Below, one piece after another: positions 37,401 through 46,735 of a stretch of 64,000 nucleotides of DNA. A program made the translations under genes and the position numbers. The notes under the pieces were generated by a model, which was given only the letters and a program-made list of their open reading frames with translations, had not been told where the DNA came from and did no database searches. This DNA comes from Onchidella celtica (Eukaryota > Mollusca > Gastropoda > Systellommatophora > Onchidiidae), in assembly GCA_963931925.1 (NCBI GenBank), contig OZ007579.1:35542466-35606465 (forward strand), in the 5' to 3' direction. Each line of letters begins with the position of its first letter. The stretch's first letter is position 1.

Positions 37401-39004
37401 GTCCTTACCCATGAATAACACTGACTGCAACTACAGCATTCTTCAGTTTTCACCTTTGTTACCACTTCAGGATCTGTGGACTCTGTGGGATTTCTTTTTG
37501 TTGTGGAGTGAATGGTGTCATCATCATCCACTACAGGTTTCTGTTTGAATAAAAGTAAATACTGTTGAGGGCACAACCATTACCAATTGCATTTTCCATG
37601 CAAACATACTTTCACAGTAATATCAACCAAAAATACTGTCTTTATCTCTTTCAGTTCACAAAACGATCCCAGGATAGCCTTTTCAAACGTCATGAAATTG
37701 CATTTTCTGTTCAAACATACTTTCAAAATACACATAGTAATATCAACTAAAAATACTGTCTATATTCTCTCTTGTATAACAACCTTAGGCTGGCCTTTTC
37801 AAACACGATGGAATGTCCATTTCACGTGAAATAAATATTTCCACAGACCTGACACTTCAGCGTACTTTTCTTTTCTGACCAAACAAAGTTAACCCAATTT
37901 CATCCACACTTACAAAGAATTCTGGTTTGCCTACCTGCTGGCACTGTTCTGGTTTCCACTGCTCTTCATCTTCCACTTCTTTCTTGACTTCGTGTTCCAG
38001 AATTATTCCAGAATTAGGATAATCCAGATGTCCAGTTCTTAAAGTTCCAATGGCACTGTTATCACATCCAACAACATTCACCACAGGTTTCTAATGCAGT
38101 GTAGAAAGGAGAAATTTACAGTATAGTAAGCACAGGTGCTGTTTTTACATCTTCATCATTAAATAAATCAACGAAAAGAAAAATGGAAATACTGATATTC
38201 CTATACAAACAAACAAGTGAATGAAGAATGGCAGAAATTCAGCTCTTGCATAATCATCGTTAGGCCTTAGGCACAGGGCTGAAAGAATGAGATGCATATA
38301 TGCTTTGCTCATCAGATTTTACAGTTATGTGTAAAGAAGACATTTATATTGCCTTTACTTGTTCATAAACCAAAAGGTTAACTTTTTCACATCGCATGAC
38401 TCACCACATTTGCCTCTGAACACTCTTGCCCCCATCATCGTCTTATACCCCCTTGTCGCCCTTTTCTTTGTTTCCACCCCTGCAGAAATCAGAGCCACCC
38501 CCCACGATATCACCCAAGTTGAGAACCACTGATCTATGGAGAATAATTACTATGAAATGAGAGTGTTCAGAGGCACAGGTGATGAAATGGATGTGAAAAA
38601 TACCTTTTAACTCCTACTGTATAGAAATCAGTCACATTTAATAAACCTCCACTTTCATTTCATTGTTACTAGGTGAGGGATATTTTTTTGTTCACAGCCA
38701 TTTATTACTACTAATGAATCAACCCACATTTGGCAGCTGCACTATTATCTCTTTCCATTCACTTCATCCAGACTACTCATCCAGATTTGCCCCAGCTTTA
38801 CAAGTAAAAAAAAAAAAAAAATTTTAGGTTGCTGCTCACCTTTTCATTTTGCCCACTGTCAGAAGTGTCATGTTCAAGGTACTCATTATCTATAACTTCT
38901 CTCTTGATAACATCATATAACTGTGATGTGTACTGATCTGTTATTTCTTGTAGAGATGACATGGCAGCCTCAGAGACCAAAGGTGCTCCATCCTTACTGG
39001 GGAC
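28453..39004 (-). CDS. Gene B: acidic linker plus 12 C2H2 zinc fingers
   Basis: Five exons join in frame: 39004-38840, 38090-37935, 37540-37409, 36869-36764 and 29765-28453. The linker contains LYDVIKREVIDNEY and EHEVKKEVEDEEQWKP. The last exon (437 codons) carries a degenerate half finger (MQYDVC) and then 12 tandem C2H2 fingers with TGE(K/R)P(F/Y) linkers, so a nuclear sequence-specific DNA-binding protein is expected. The frame immediately before 39004 has a stop, so translation starts either at the internal ATG 38962 (MSSLQEIT) or in upstream exons. The THAP exons at 42954-42735 and 40367-40132 end in the right phase, and the joined model would be 775 residues. The last intron (36763-29766) holds a ~4 kb DNA transposon and a LINE insertion. 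The finger exon is uninterrupted. Confidence 0.85.
30060..30240. repeat. Copy of the shared ZNF intronic repeat
   Basis: It contains CAGTCCAATCCACTTATCTC, then TCGACTCTCTGGGTAACTCG, then CAACCTGTTCCTTCTTTAGT. It matches the copies at 20110-20455 and 55130-55310. The repeated CTCGAC/TCGACA motifs look like pogo/Tigger terminal text. Confidence 0.5.
30751..31728 (-). mobile_element. 5'-truncated LINE insertion with 15-bp target duplication
   Basis: Exact 15-bp copies of ctggaggaacagtat flank it (30736-30750 and 31729-31743). The minus strand starts inside the RT catalytic box (…DDAAIVAHDE) and stays open for about 300 residues to a stop at 30803. It contains FCYLGSTISG, LLYGSETWTTYSKHE and LRWLGHLHRM, and ends in a C-terminal CxxC-His-Cys finger (CNHCHRTLG, then HERSC). 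This is the 3' half of a non-LTR retrotransposon, probably RTE- or CR1-like. The clean frame and perfect duplication point to a fairly recent insertion. It lies in the last intron of gene B on the same strand. Confidence 0.93.
32340..32536. repeat. 74-bp tandem array, left part
   Basis: About 2.5 units of 74 bp share AACTGCAACTACAGCTAATG, then GTAAAAGATTAA and GTGAACTTCAGTG. The array is split by the transposon at 32537-36590 and continues at 36591-36760, next to the gene B exon 6 donor. Confidence 0.82.
33229..36227 (-). pseudogene. Decayed transposase-like gene of the unclassified element
   Basis: Three exons are visible: 36227-36000 (76 codons), 35583-35409 and 34541-33229, with good donors and acceptors and matching phases. 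Motifs in order: RVCKSTFCSILGISQGRV across the exon 2/3 junction, RGGRRHTD, a Cys-rich site (HPASDV, then TTCTQF), FILHRCQARQFY, YYSRQLYMYIFGIVIH, FTWKE, FSDACFGQNKT and VRGHSFLPADRVFGRIE. I recognise this set from many unnamed invertebrate and cnidarian proteins. The spaced Asp residues and SDxCxGQNK suggest an RNase-H-like transposase fold, which is inference. This copy is dead: an in-frame TGA where a Cys is expected (near 34209), frameshifts near 34100 and 33725, and a TAG near 33402. The start at 36227 is the first in-frame ATG. Confidence 0.78.
34848..35129 (-). mobile_element. tRNA-headed SINE, copy 1
   Basis: On the minus strand it begins with a tRNA-like head: TGGTCTAGAGGCAAGGTG (A-box region), then CGGGTTCAAAACCTGG (B box). 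The body follows (GGCATGTTGGAA, then TTCTCGGATAAGGA, then GAAAAGAGCAGGCC). It lies in the second intron of the transposase-like pseudogene. Related copies are at 62016-62227 and 44956-45010. Confidence 0.82.
36591..36760. repeat. 74-bp tandem array, right part, at a splice donor
   Basis: About two units of the array also seen at 32340-32536. The last unit runs into the exon 6 donor of gene B: TTCAGTGGCACCTACC on the plus strand is the donor region of exon 6, and upstream units contain mutated versions of it. The array therefore arose by tandem duplication of the exon 6/intron 6 junction. Confidence 0.75.
38400..38531. mobile_element. Single end of an hAT-like element
   Basis: Read on the minus strand, the right edge is CAGTGGTTCTCAACTTGGGT, a typical hAT-Charlie-type terminus. 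I found no matching left end, so this is a truncated remnant in gene B intron 3. Confidence 0.5.
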
Positions 39005-40074
39005 CTAGATTTGAAGACAGAAACAATGAACAAAAATATCACATAATATATTATATTATAAAGGTAGTAACGTCTCCAATATAATCATGCAAGGCTTTCC
39101 AACCGATGAGACTTAAATTTTACAAAATATCATATTACAGAAAGATCGCAAAGGCGTTGTGAGCATATTTTAAGAGGGCTTGAAGTTCACTATATTTGTA
39201 ATACTTTCATTGATTTTGAGCCACAACTGAGTTGTACAGAAGAAAGTGTTCCAACGTTTTCGTCAATGTGCCTGCAGGCTAAGTACATATAAATTTGGAC
39301 CGCATCATGACGCAGTTTCGCTAGGTAGAATAGACTAAAAGTATGATTGGATAGGCCATCTTTGCCTCTATTACAGTGTTGAGCAGCAGGTGGAAGTGAT
39401 CTGTCGTTACTCTTCCTGACTTTCTGCCGGGTTGGCTAGTGTTTTCAAACAGTTTAATCACAGCAGAATATTCAAACCACCACATCTTTACAGATAGACT
39501 ATTACCTATTCTGAACTGGAAAATGATGTGTGTCCTGATTTTTGTAAATTTTACAGTTTCTTAGAATATTTTCTACTGGTGGCCCCTACTGGGGTGCAGC
39601 TGAATTTATAGCTATGAGTGTTGCCAAATATAATACAATCAGTTTTTTGTTTCTTTTTTTCATTGATAAATGCTTTTTTCACCAAAAAATCACACAAATG
39701 TGATAAAATTAAATGTTACCCGAATAGATAGAAAACGTTAAAAAAATCTGAAAAAACTGTCAAACAAAAATTCTGGTATAATATGGCTTAATGTCTCGAG
39801 TCTATAGTTTTAAGAGGAAAAGACAGCCCATCTCCTTGTGACTGTTATGCAGGAACAGATAAGATTTCCAAACCCTTTATTAAAGCAATATTTATAAATC
39901 TGTCTGCTGTCCTTTGATATATTTCAATGACATAAACTCTAAGAAATATAACTTAATTTTTTCCTTTTATTTTTCTTCACTTAGTGAAAGTGATATTATT
40001 ATATTTTGTTGACCTTTTGAGAATGGCATAAATGTTGTTGTTCACTTATTTTGCATGCCACAGAAATGTTAAAG

Positions 40075-42954
40075 TCAAATGAATAGTCCTAGGACAGTCT
40101 TAGAAAAAACAGATGATACACTTTGTAATACCTCATTGCTGGCCTCTTCAGTAAATGATGTTTCTGGCTCTGATTCTTGCAAATCTCCCATGTCTGAATC
40201 AGCTTCCAGAAGGGTCGAAGTGGTGGCTAAATCCTTTGTTTTTAACTTCTTGCGTGTTACAATACGTCCAAATGATGCTTGTGCCTTTTCGAACTCTTTC
40301 CCATAGCCCATGTTTTTCGTTGGAACCCAGTCTGGGTTTGCCCTGTCATGTAAGTAGGCTGGTTTTCCTGTAATGTCATTAATTCTCCTTATCAATGCAT
40401 CATATACATGTATTTTAATCTATAATATAAAAAATACAGGGATGGGAACTATTGACAGAAAATTTTCCTGAACTTATGATGTAACACATCACTTACCAAC
40501 CGCAACACACATGTGTATGCAGAGGCCCTAATAGGGAACACACAAAATAGTGTTCACTTGGGACAAAGAAATACAAGTATTTTAAAACTCCACAAATCAG
40601 AAAATTTCCTGAGAATTCTCATCCTTGAAAATACCATGCACATGATATATTACAGGGGTGGCCAAACTTGCTTAATGTAAGAGCCACAAAATACGATAAA
40701 CTTCAAATGTTCCAGAGCCACAAGATATGAACAAAATTTACACACATGTTTTTACTGTTACATGCACATTTTGACACAAAAAATTTATATAAAGATTAGG
40801 ATGGAAATAGGGGCCTACATGTACACATGCAACAATATTTACTCATGTATGCAGTTTTTTTTAATTGATGAAACATTATGAAAACCATAGAAAAACTATG
40901 CGGTCACTTTTAAACTGTTGTGATGGAAAAAGAGCTCAGCCAACATATTTCCCGGAGCCGACGAAACACTCCCACTATTTTCTTTGTACAGAAAGATTAT
41001 TCAGTTTACACCTCTTTTCTTTACCAAAATATACAGGCACTACACATCAGCTGGTTCTTCTTACAGCTTATTGTTTATGGTGTAGACTATGTTAATTCCA
41101 GCAAGTGGGGAATGCACTCCCTTCCATCTATCCTCTGTAAATTGTCAAACCAAAAGAAAAAAACTGTATTCGTTTCGACAAAGACGGCAGATAGTAAACA
41201 CTAAAAGGGCCAACTCATGGTTTTTTTTGCCTCTTTGCCATAAATATATACACTACATACAGCAATAAACTAGATTCCACGCATGGCTTTGCCAGCCCTC
41301 TCTTTCCTGCTTCGCGAAACGACTAGTGAAATACTAGCCCTATCATGTGGCCTCACATTGACAACATTGAACTTTTACCAGTAATATCAAGCCTGACCTG
41401 CTATTGAAAATAAAGTGTGGTTGCAAAGCTCCATAGGACAAACAAGCTATGTATGTACAAATGGACTATGGAGAGAAAGAGAGGTCTTTGATTTCACCAA
41501 GGAGTTCCTGTAGCTTTTTCTCCTTCCGCTGAAGTTTTCTTGAAATGTTCTTCCACTCGAGGGTCTTACACCTCTCACGCTCCTTCATTTTGCTCAGTTT
41601 ACTTTGTGTCTTTTCAAGATGATTTTCAGTTGAAGGATGTGCATAGTTATGGTCTCCTTCTGGCAGTGTTTCATTTTCATTGATCTAACCAGCCACTCTG
41701 AACTCCTTTATGTATCTACCGGTGCGTGCGAACTTACCTACATAGGTACCTTTATAAAATTTTAATAAATTTTTTTTTTTTTGCTTCTCAAATTTCTTTT
41801 GATTTATATAATACACCTGGTCCTATTTAGTGATCTCTAATCACTGAGTCATGCACAAAATGAATACATTCCAAATGCATTGGAATCTGAGCCCTAAAAA
41901 AAAAAAAAGAAAAAAACTTTCAGGCTGTTAGGCTAAGGCCAATGTCATAGGCTAAGTTTTCAGAGATACTGATATAATTTAATGGAAACATGACAATGCT
42001 CGATGATAACTGAATGTTGTTGTCTGGGTTGAATTTTAAAATTGAAAAGCTAACTTCAAGAGCTTACCAAAAAATAATACTTTGTATTAGAAATTGTATG
42101 TTAAAGTAGTGATGACTATAATGCATTATGAAGGCATTTGAATGTGATCAGGCATAATAACATTGCACTAAACATTGCTGCCTTAAATGAAGCCCTCATA
42201 ACTTTCACCAGATCACCATGTTAATGTACATATTGAATCACATCGATACCTCCACCCAACCCTCCCCTCCCTTTAAAAAATTATTATTATTATCAATTAT
42301 TAAATACATCTCAATTCCATAGTACCGTCATTCCGAAATTGCCAAAAAGGAAAAAAGTCCAAACATGAATAATTCACAGTCAGAGACCATTAACTTTTTT
42401 TAAGCTTTTTTACTAGCTAGATAGTATATTGTACCTATTATGTTGACAAATTAATATATATATACCGGTATATAATTATGTAAAGGCAAAAATGAAGTTC
42501 GTCAGTGGGCTATGCTGTCCAGACCCTTTTTTTTTTTCATGGATTTTACCACCCGTATCCAAGTCTAGAGCATGCAGCGCTATATAGGCCTATGTCTATT
42601 CTCATTCATCAGTCCCCTATTGCACCGCGACTGATGTTGCTTTACAAAGTCAATGGCTGCGTGATCGCACTGCGGCCTCAATCAGCCGCCGCATACCTGA
42701 TTATCTTGGTCATATAGTATCTCTGTGGGCCTACCTGATATAAAATGGTCAGAACATATGACATGATGTACCCGGACTGTTGAGGAGGAAATGCCTTTTC
42801 TGTTCAAGGCCTTAATCCACAAATGTCTTCTTTTCCTACTCAGTTCCTCTGCTGCCTCCCCTTCACGTCTGCGAATCCCCGGTACGCTAAAGAAGCGGTG
42901 TCTTTTGTCCGTTGTAAGATTGCGACAGCCAAACACAGCACAAACAGTGGGCAT
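40075..42954 (-). CDS. THAP-domain protein; stand-alone or 5' end of gene B
   Basis: Exon 1 (42954-42735) encodes a full C2CH THAP zinc-binding module: Cys5 and Cys10 (MPTVCAVFGC), FFSVP, Trp46, and Cys67/His70 in ICSDHF. It ends in phase 1 and joins at 40367 to KPAYLHDRANPDWVPT followed by KNMGY, the usual continuation after a THAP domain, so this two-exon join is well supported. Two outcomes follow. Reading on gives a stop at 40075 and a ~170-residue THAP protein, with a minus-strand AATAAA near 39968. Alternatively, exon 2 is cut at a weak donor (GAG|GTATTA, 40132/40131) and splices in phase 0 to gene B at 39004, giving a THAP plus 12-finger fusion. THAP domains occur in P-element transposases and host regulators; no transposase core follows here. 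Confidence 0.8.
40653..40745. mobile_element. Left end of an hAT-Charlie-like element
   Basis: It begins CAGGGGTGGCCAAACTTGCT, then has GAGCCACAAAATACGA and AGAGCCACAAGATATG, as in hAT-Charlie termini. The opposite end was not found, so length and target duplication are unknown. It lies upstream of the THAP second exon. Confidence 0.55.
41466..41684 (-). CDS. Orphan open exon, THAP-type coiled coil
   Basis: A 72-codon open stretch without a Met start runs from an acceptor (GGTTAG) to a TAG stop. It reads INENETLPEGDHNYAHPS, then a charged helical segment (KTQSKLSKMKER, WKNISRKLQRKEKKLQELL). In THAP proteins a DH-Y motif followed by such a coiled coil usually comes after the NPDWVP exon. Here it lies between the THAP exon and the NPDWVP exon, in a phase that does not fit exon 1 (a direct join gives an immediate stop). 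It may be the last exon of another, broken THAP gene copy, or a shuffled exon. Confidence 0.4.
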   Translation of the reverse strand: MNENETLPEGDHNYAHPSTENHLEKTQSKLSKMKERERCKTLEWKNISRKLQRKEKKLQELLGEIKDLSFSP

Positions 42955-42967
42955 TTTTCACAGCCTA

Positions 42968-42985
42968 TACCACCAAGATGGCGGC
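42968..42985 (-). promoter_or_regulatory. YY1-like motif at the THAP gene start
   Basis: CAAGATGGCGGCGG lies about 20 bases upstream of the THAP start codon (GCCGCCATCTTG in gene orientation). AAGATGGCGGC is the classic YY1 core of TATA-less promoters near start sites. A CG-richer stretch surrounds it. A similar CAAGATGGCCGCCATGG is at about 59177. Confidence 0.45.
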
Positions 42986-42989
42986 GGAT

Positions 42990-44955
42990 AGTGAATCCCT
43001 GACGTTAAAGACGTTCAGCCTTAGCAATCGCAAATATTCATTTACAAAATCATACGTTTCAATACCTAAATCAGTGGTTTCTGTGCTGTTGTAATATATA
43101 ATATTTTTTGAATAAGCGAATGTCTGCGCATAGACCCCCAGGGTCGTTCGTTTCAGTTCAGCTGACATCTGGGAGACTCGCACTCACACAGGTGCTCTGT
43201 CTGGTATCCGTCTTCAGTAAATGAACGATGTGTTCTCTAAGTGCCTATTGGCCGTTACAGGACAGTAGTGGACTCGTGGGTGCACACAATGAATGAGTAG
43301 ATAAGGCCTGGTTTTGAGGGGGAATGTTGTTGCAAGTACGTACGTCCCCCAAGGTTTGTTGTTGTTTTTTAGAGCTAGGGGTACGTATTTTAAAGCCTTT
43401 TGTGACTCCAGAGCTAGAGACTAGAGTTCCTCCCGAAATGGTCAGTAACAATGAATTTAATTATGATTAATTATTCTTTCATATTTTCTTTTTTTCCTCC
43501 AGGTCTTGGTTGAAAGTATAGGAAGCAGGGTTTAGGGATTCGGTGAGATTTAGTGGTGAGGATACGGATGGGGTTAGGGATGGTACGTAAACGTACGCGC
43601 CCCTAACACATAACGATTGGGGTGCCTACTTTGAGAACGGACGCTTATTATACAGATTAAATCTTCCCATACAACTTTAAACCAAGCAGGGGCTCTAACA
43701 CTCTTACACTTCAGTCTAGCACTTAGGCTAGTCACGAAGAAACGGGTGTGTGTGTGTGGGGGGGGGGGCAGGGGAGACAACATCATAAATGGACGGCGGT
43801 GGCCAAATCAACAACACCCAAACCTAAAATTTCAAAAGCAGATTTTTTTCTTAAAATTATAATATCTGAACATTTTTGTTCCATTTGACATAAACTTTCA
43901 TAAAGTTAGAAGAGAAGAGAAGCAATATTAATTATAATCACACAGAAAATAGTTGTTTGTTGTTTTTTTTTCACAGAGATTTTCATGTAAATCAAAACGA
44001 AAGTGGAGGTTGTGAAGACTGCAGACCTTTCAATGAGAAACAAAACCAGCATTGACAGCTTTTACCAACTACTATAGATCTTGTCTATGTTCAGTGTTGT
44101 ATTTTTGCCCACTTTCCTGGTTCAAGTCAAAATGGGCGACACTGCATAGTAATACTAATAGTATCATAACCCAGTATTCATAATTATTATCTAATTATGA
44201 ATTTTTAAGGTGCTGTGACTGTGACGTGATGGCTAGTGTTCAGATGAGAAAAATCTCGAAATAAAACAAAACAAACAAAAAAAGAAGACAAGAAGTCAAA
44301 GATTGAAATTGAAAGATCAAAACATGACACATAACTTGGAAATTAAACTTAAAACTGATGTTCGTCAGGCAAACTCTCTGCTAATAGTAATACATGTATG
44401 TACACATAGAGATAATAATGACATGTAGTTGTATTAGTATTACATTAATTTAAATTATATTGTAGCTATGTACATGAACTGTGCTATTCGGAGCCTGTGC
44501 AGTTCAGTTGAACACTGGATATAAAAAAATCATTTCCACAATTTCCCATGAGCATTATGATTGATAATGATGTACATGTACTAAAAGTAAAAGTTACAAA
44601 TCAAGTCCCTGAAGACTTTTAATAGTTTTGTTTTTTTTCTTCATTTGTCTAAGCAAGTATTTTCCTGTGATCTATGCTCACTGGCACACATTAAATGGGT
44701 GTGTGATTATTGAGAAAGAGCACCATAGGTACCTTGATAATCAATACATGTACTATTTTTAGTGCAGTATTTCATGCGCAGCTCCTTTTACGCAATACAC
44801 GACGATCACATCTGGGTATTATTGTGCAAAGGGCACTCTTCTCAATGTGTTGAGGCGAGACTCACTGAAAAGCGGGTATTTAATCATTTAGATCTACATA
44901 ATTATTGTACTGACGTGAGATTTTGGGAAGATTGGCATTTCACCCCCCCCCCCCC
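42990..44955. other. Intergenic, no gene recognised
   Basis: I see AT-rich unique sequence with short T, A and G/C runs (43761-43769, 44943-44957). The open frames are short and have no domain. Confidence 0.5.
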
Positions 44956-45010
44956 CCTTGGCAGTTGGAAATCGTAAAGAGCAGGCCGAAAGGCCGCTGC
45001 CCGGGCAAAA
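44956..45010 (+). mobile_element. 5'-truncated SINE fragment
   Basis: CTTGGCAGTTGGAAATCG, then AAAGAGCAGGCC and GCTGCCCGGGCAAAATT, match the 3' part of the SINE at 34848-35129 and 62016-62227. A C-run abuts its 5' edge. Confidence 0.75.
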
Positions 45011-45214
45011 TTGAAAATTGAAATTAATAGATTAAAATTTATCCATATCATCCCCCCCCCCCCCCGCCAGAATTTATTATTCATTATTAAATATATATTG
45101 TTATTAATAAATATTCAAATATTATTTGAGTTGTGTCTTGTGTGAACTGATGTGAGTTGTGAACTGCTGTGAGTTGTGAACTGCGCCTAACAGGCTGCGT
45201 TACAATTTGCTCTG

Positions 45215-46534
45215 TGTCATGATTCGGATGTTGTTAAAACTCACGCAGAGAGTGAGTTGTTGTTGTTTTACCAGGGCCATGAGAAATTGGCTGGTGGCCT
45301 TGAACGGCCCTCGCGAATTATAGTTGGTGAGTAAATAAATGTAAAGTTAAACTGTTAGATTCACGCTTGTCGGTTTTAATGTTCGTGATTAATAAGTAAT
45401 GGAGTAGGGATGAAACAAGGTGGGGATGGTTGACATTGTTAAGTATGACTAGACAAGTTTTTGCACGTTAACTGGCTGGTAGAATAGTGCAGACGTATTA
45501 CTACAATTAAAATGGTGGGAGGTTTCGGCCAATGAGATAGCTGAACTAATTGGGCCAGCGGACTAGCGCTGCTGGGTAGTTAGATAGTATAAAACATCGT
45601 GTAACGTTCAGATTTATGGAATACAGACGAGCAGAAGCATCGTGTCGTGAAGTATCTCCGGTTGGCCAGTACCTGAACTGTGATTTGAAGACTAGAAGTC
45701 CTTGCTAACGGACTGACTGAGCTCTAGAAAGAAAGGTCTGAGTGGGCTGACCTTTGAAAGCCCACGCTGCGCTATTTTGATGTTCGCGCCTACCAGTAGG
45801 CGTGACCAATGGTAATATATCTTATTTGTTCAAGCATAATAGAAGATCAGAGATAGAGAGAGAACCACAGCCTCATAGGAAGTCTAAGGAAACCCCAGCT
45901 GGCACTCGACGACGGGTGGCCTGTGTTATAGAATTATTTCCATAGTATGATTGAAGTAATATGGCACATTGTTGATGAATTGAATAATGATTGTGCATAT
46001 ATATAAATAGTTTTTTGCAACTGCGTAATTACCCAGTCGCCAGGCAAACTCTCCCTAAATCATATGGGCTTGAATGTTAGGAGAGCCCAGTACGTTCCAA
46101 GCCTACAGAAGCACACTTCGGCTTGTAGGTAATTACGCAGTTGCAAAAAACTATTTATATATATGCACAATCATTATTCAATTCATCAACAATGTGCCAT
46201 ATTACTTCAATCATACTATGGAAATAATTCTATAACACAGGCCACTCGTCGTCGAGTGCCAGCTGGGGTTTCCTTAGACTTCCTATGAGGCTGTGGTTCT
46301 CTCTCTATCTCTGATCTTCTATTATGCTTGAATAAGATATATTACCATTGGTCACGCCTACTGGTAGGCGCGAACATCAAAATAGTGCAGCGTGGGCTTT
46401 CAAAGGTCAGCCCACTCAGACCTTTCTTTCTAGAGCTCAGTCAGTCCGTTAGCAAGGACTTCTAGTCTTCAAATCACAGTTCAGGTACTGGCCAACCGGA
46501 GATACTGCACGAGACCCTAACTCTGCTCGTGACA
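45215..46534. mobile_element. Fold-back LTR-like insertion, ~380-bp inverted arms
   Basis: The whole 1,320-bp unit is flanked by an exact 5-bp duplication ctctg (45210-45214 and 46535-46539) and has TGTCA...TGACA ends, as for an LTR. A TATAAAA box at about 45588 lies ~60 bases before a near-perfect inverted repeat: left arm about 45651-46033, right arm about 46128-46506, with a 94-bp loop. Apart from a 4-bp indel and a few substitutions the arms are identical. The unit interrupts a SINE-like copy that continues at 46540. The close spacing of TATA and arm suggests an aborted reverse-transcription or inverted-duplication product, but that is inference. Confidence 0.85.
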
Positions 46535-46539
46535 CTCTG

Positions 46540-46720
46540 AGATAGAGAGAGAGAATGAGCGAGATAGGGGGAGAGAGAAAGAAGCAGTGCAGTGTGTTGA
46601 GCGCTTCGCAGGCAGCTCCATTCTGCTCTGTGGTTGACATGTTGTTTGTGTAAAGCGCATAGAGCATTTTAAATGGATATGCGCTATATAAATGCTATAC
46701 ATTATTATACATTATTAAGT
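46540..46720 (+). mobile_element. SINE-like element, copy 2, split by the fold-back insertion
   Basis: It matches 25828-26013, including GTGCAGTGTGTTGAGCGCTT and the GATATGCGCTATATAAATGC end with an (ATT)n-like tail. The text upstream of the insertion (AATTTGCTCTG at 45204-45214) continues the same element as in copy 1 (ATTTGCTCTGAGATAG), so the fold-back element landed in it. Confidence 0.7.
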
Positions 46721-46735
46721 GCAAGGCTCAATTGT

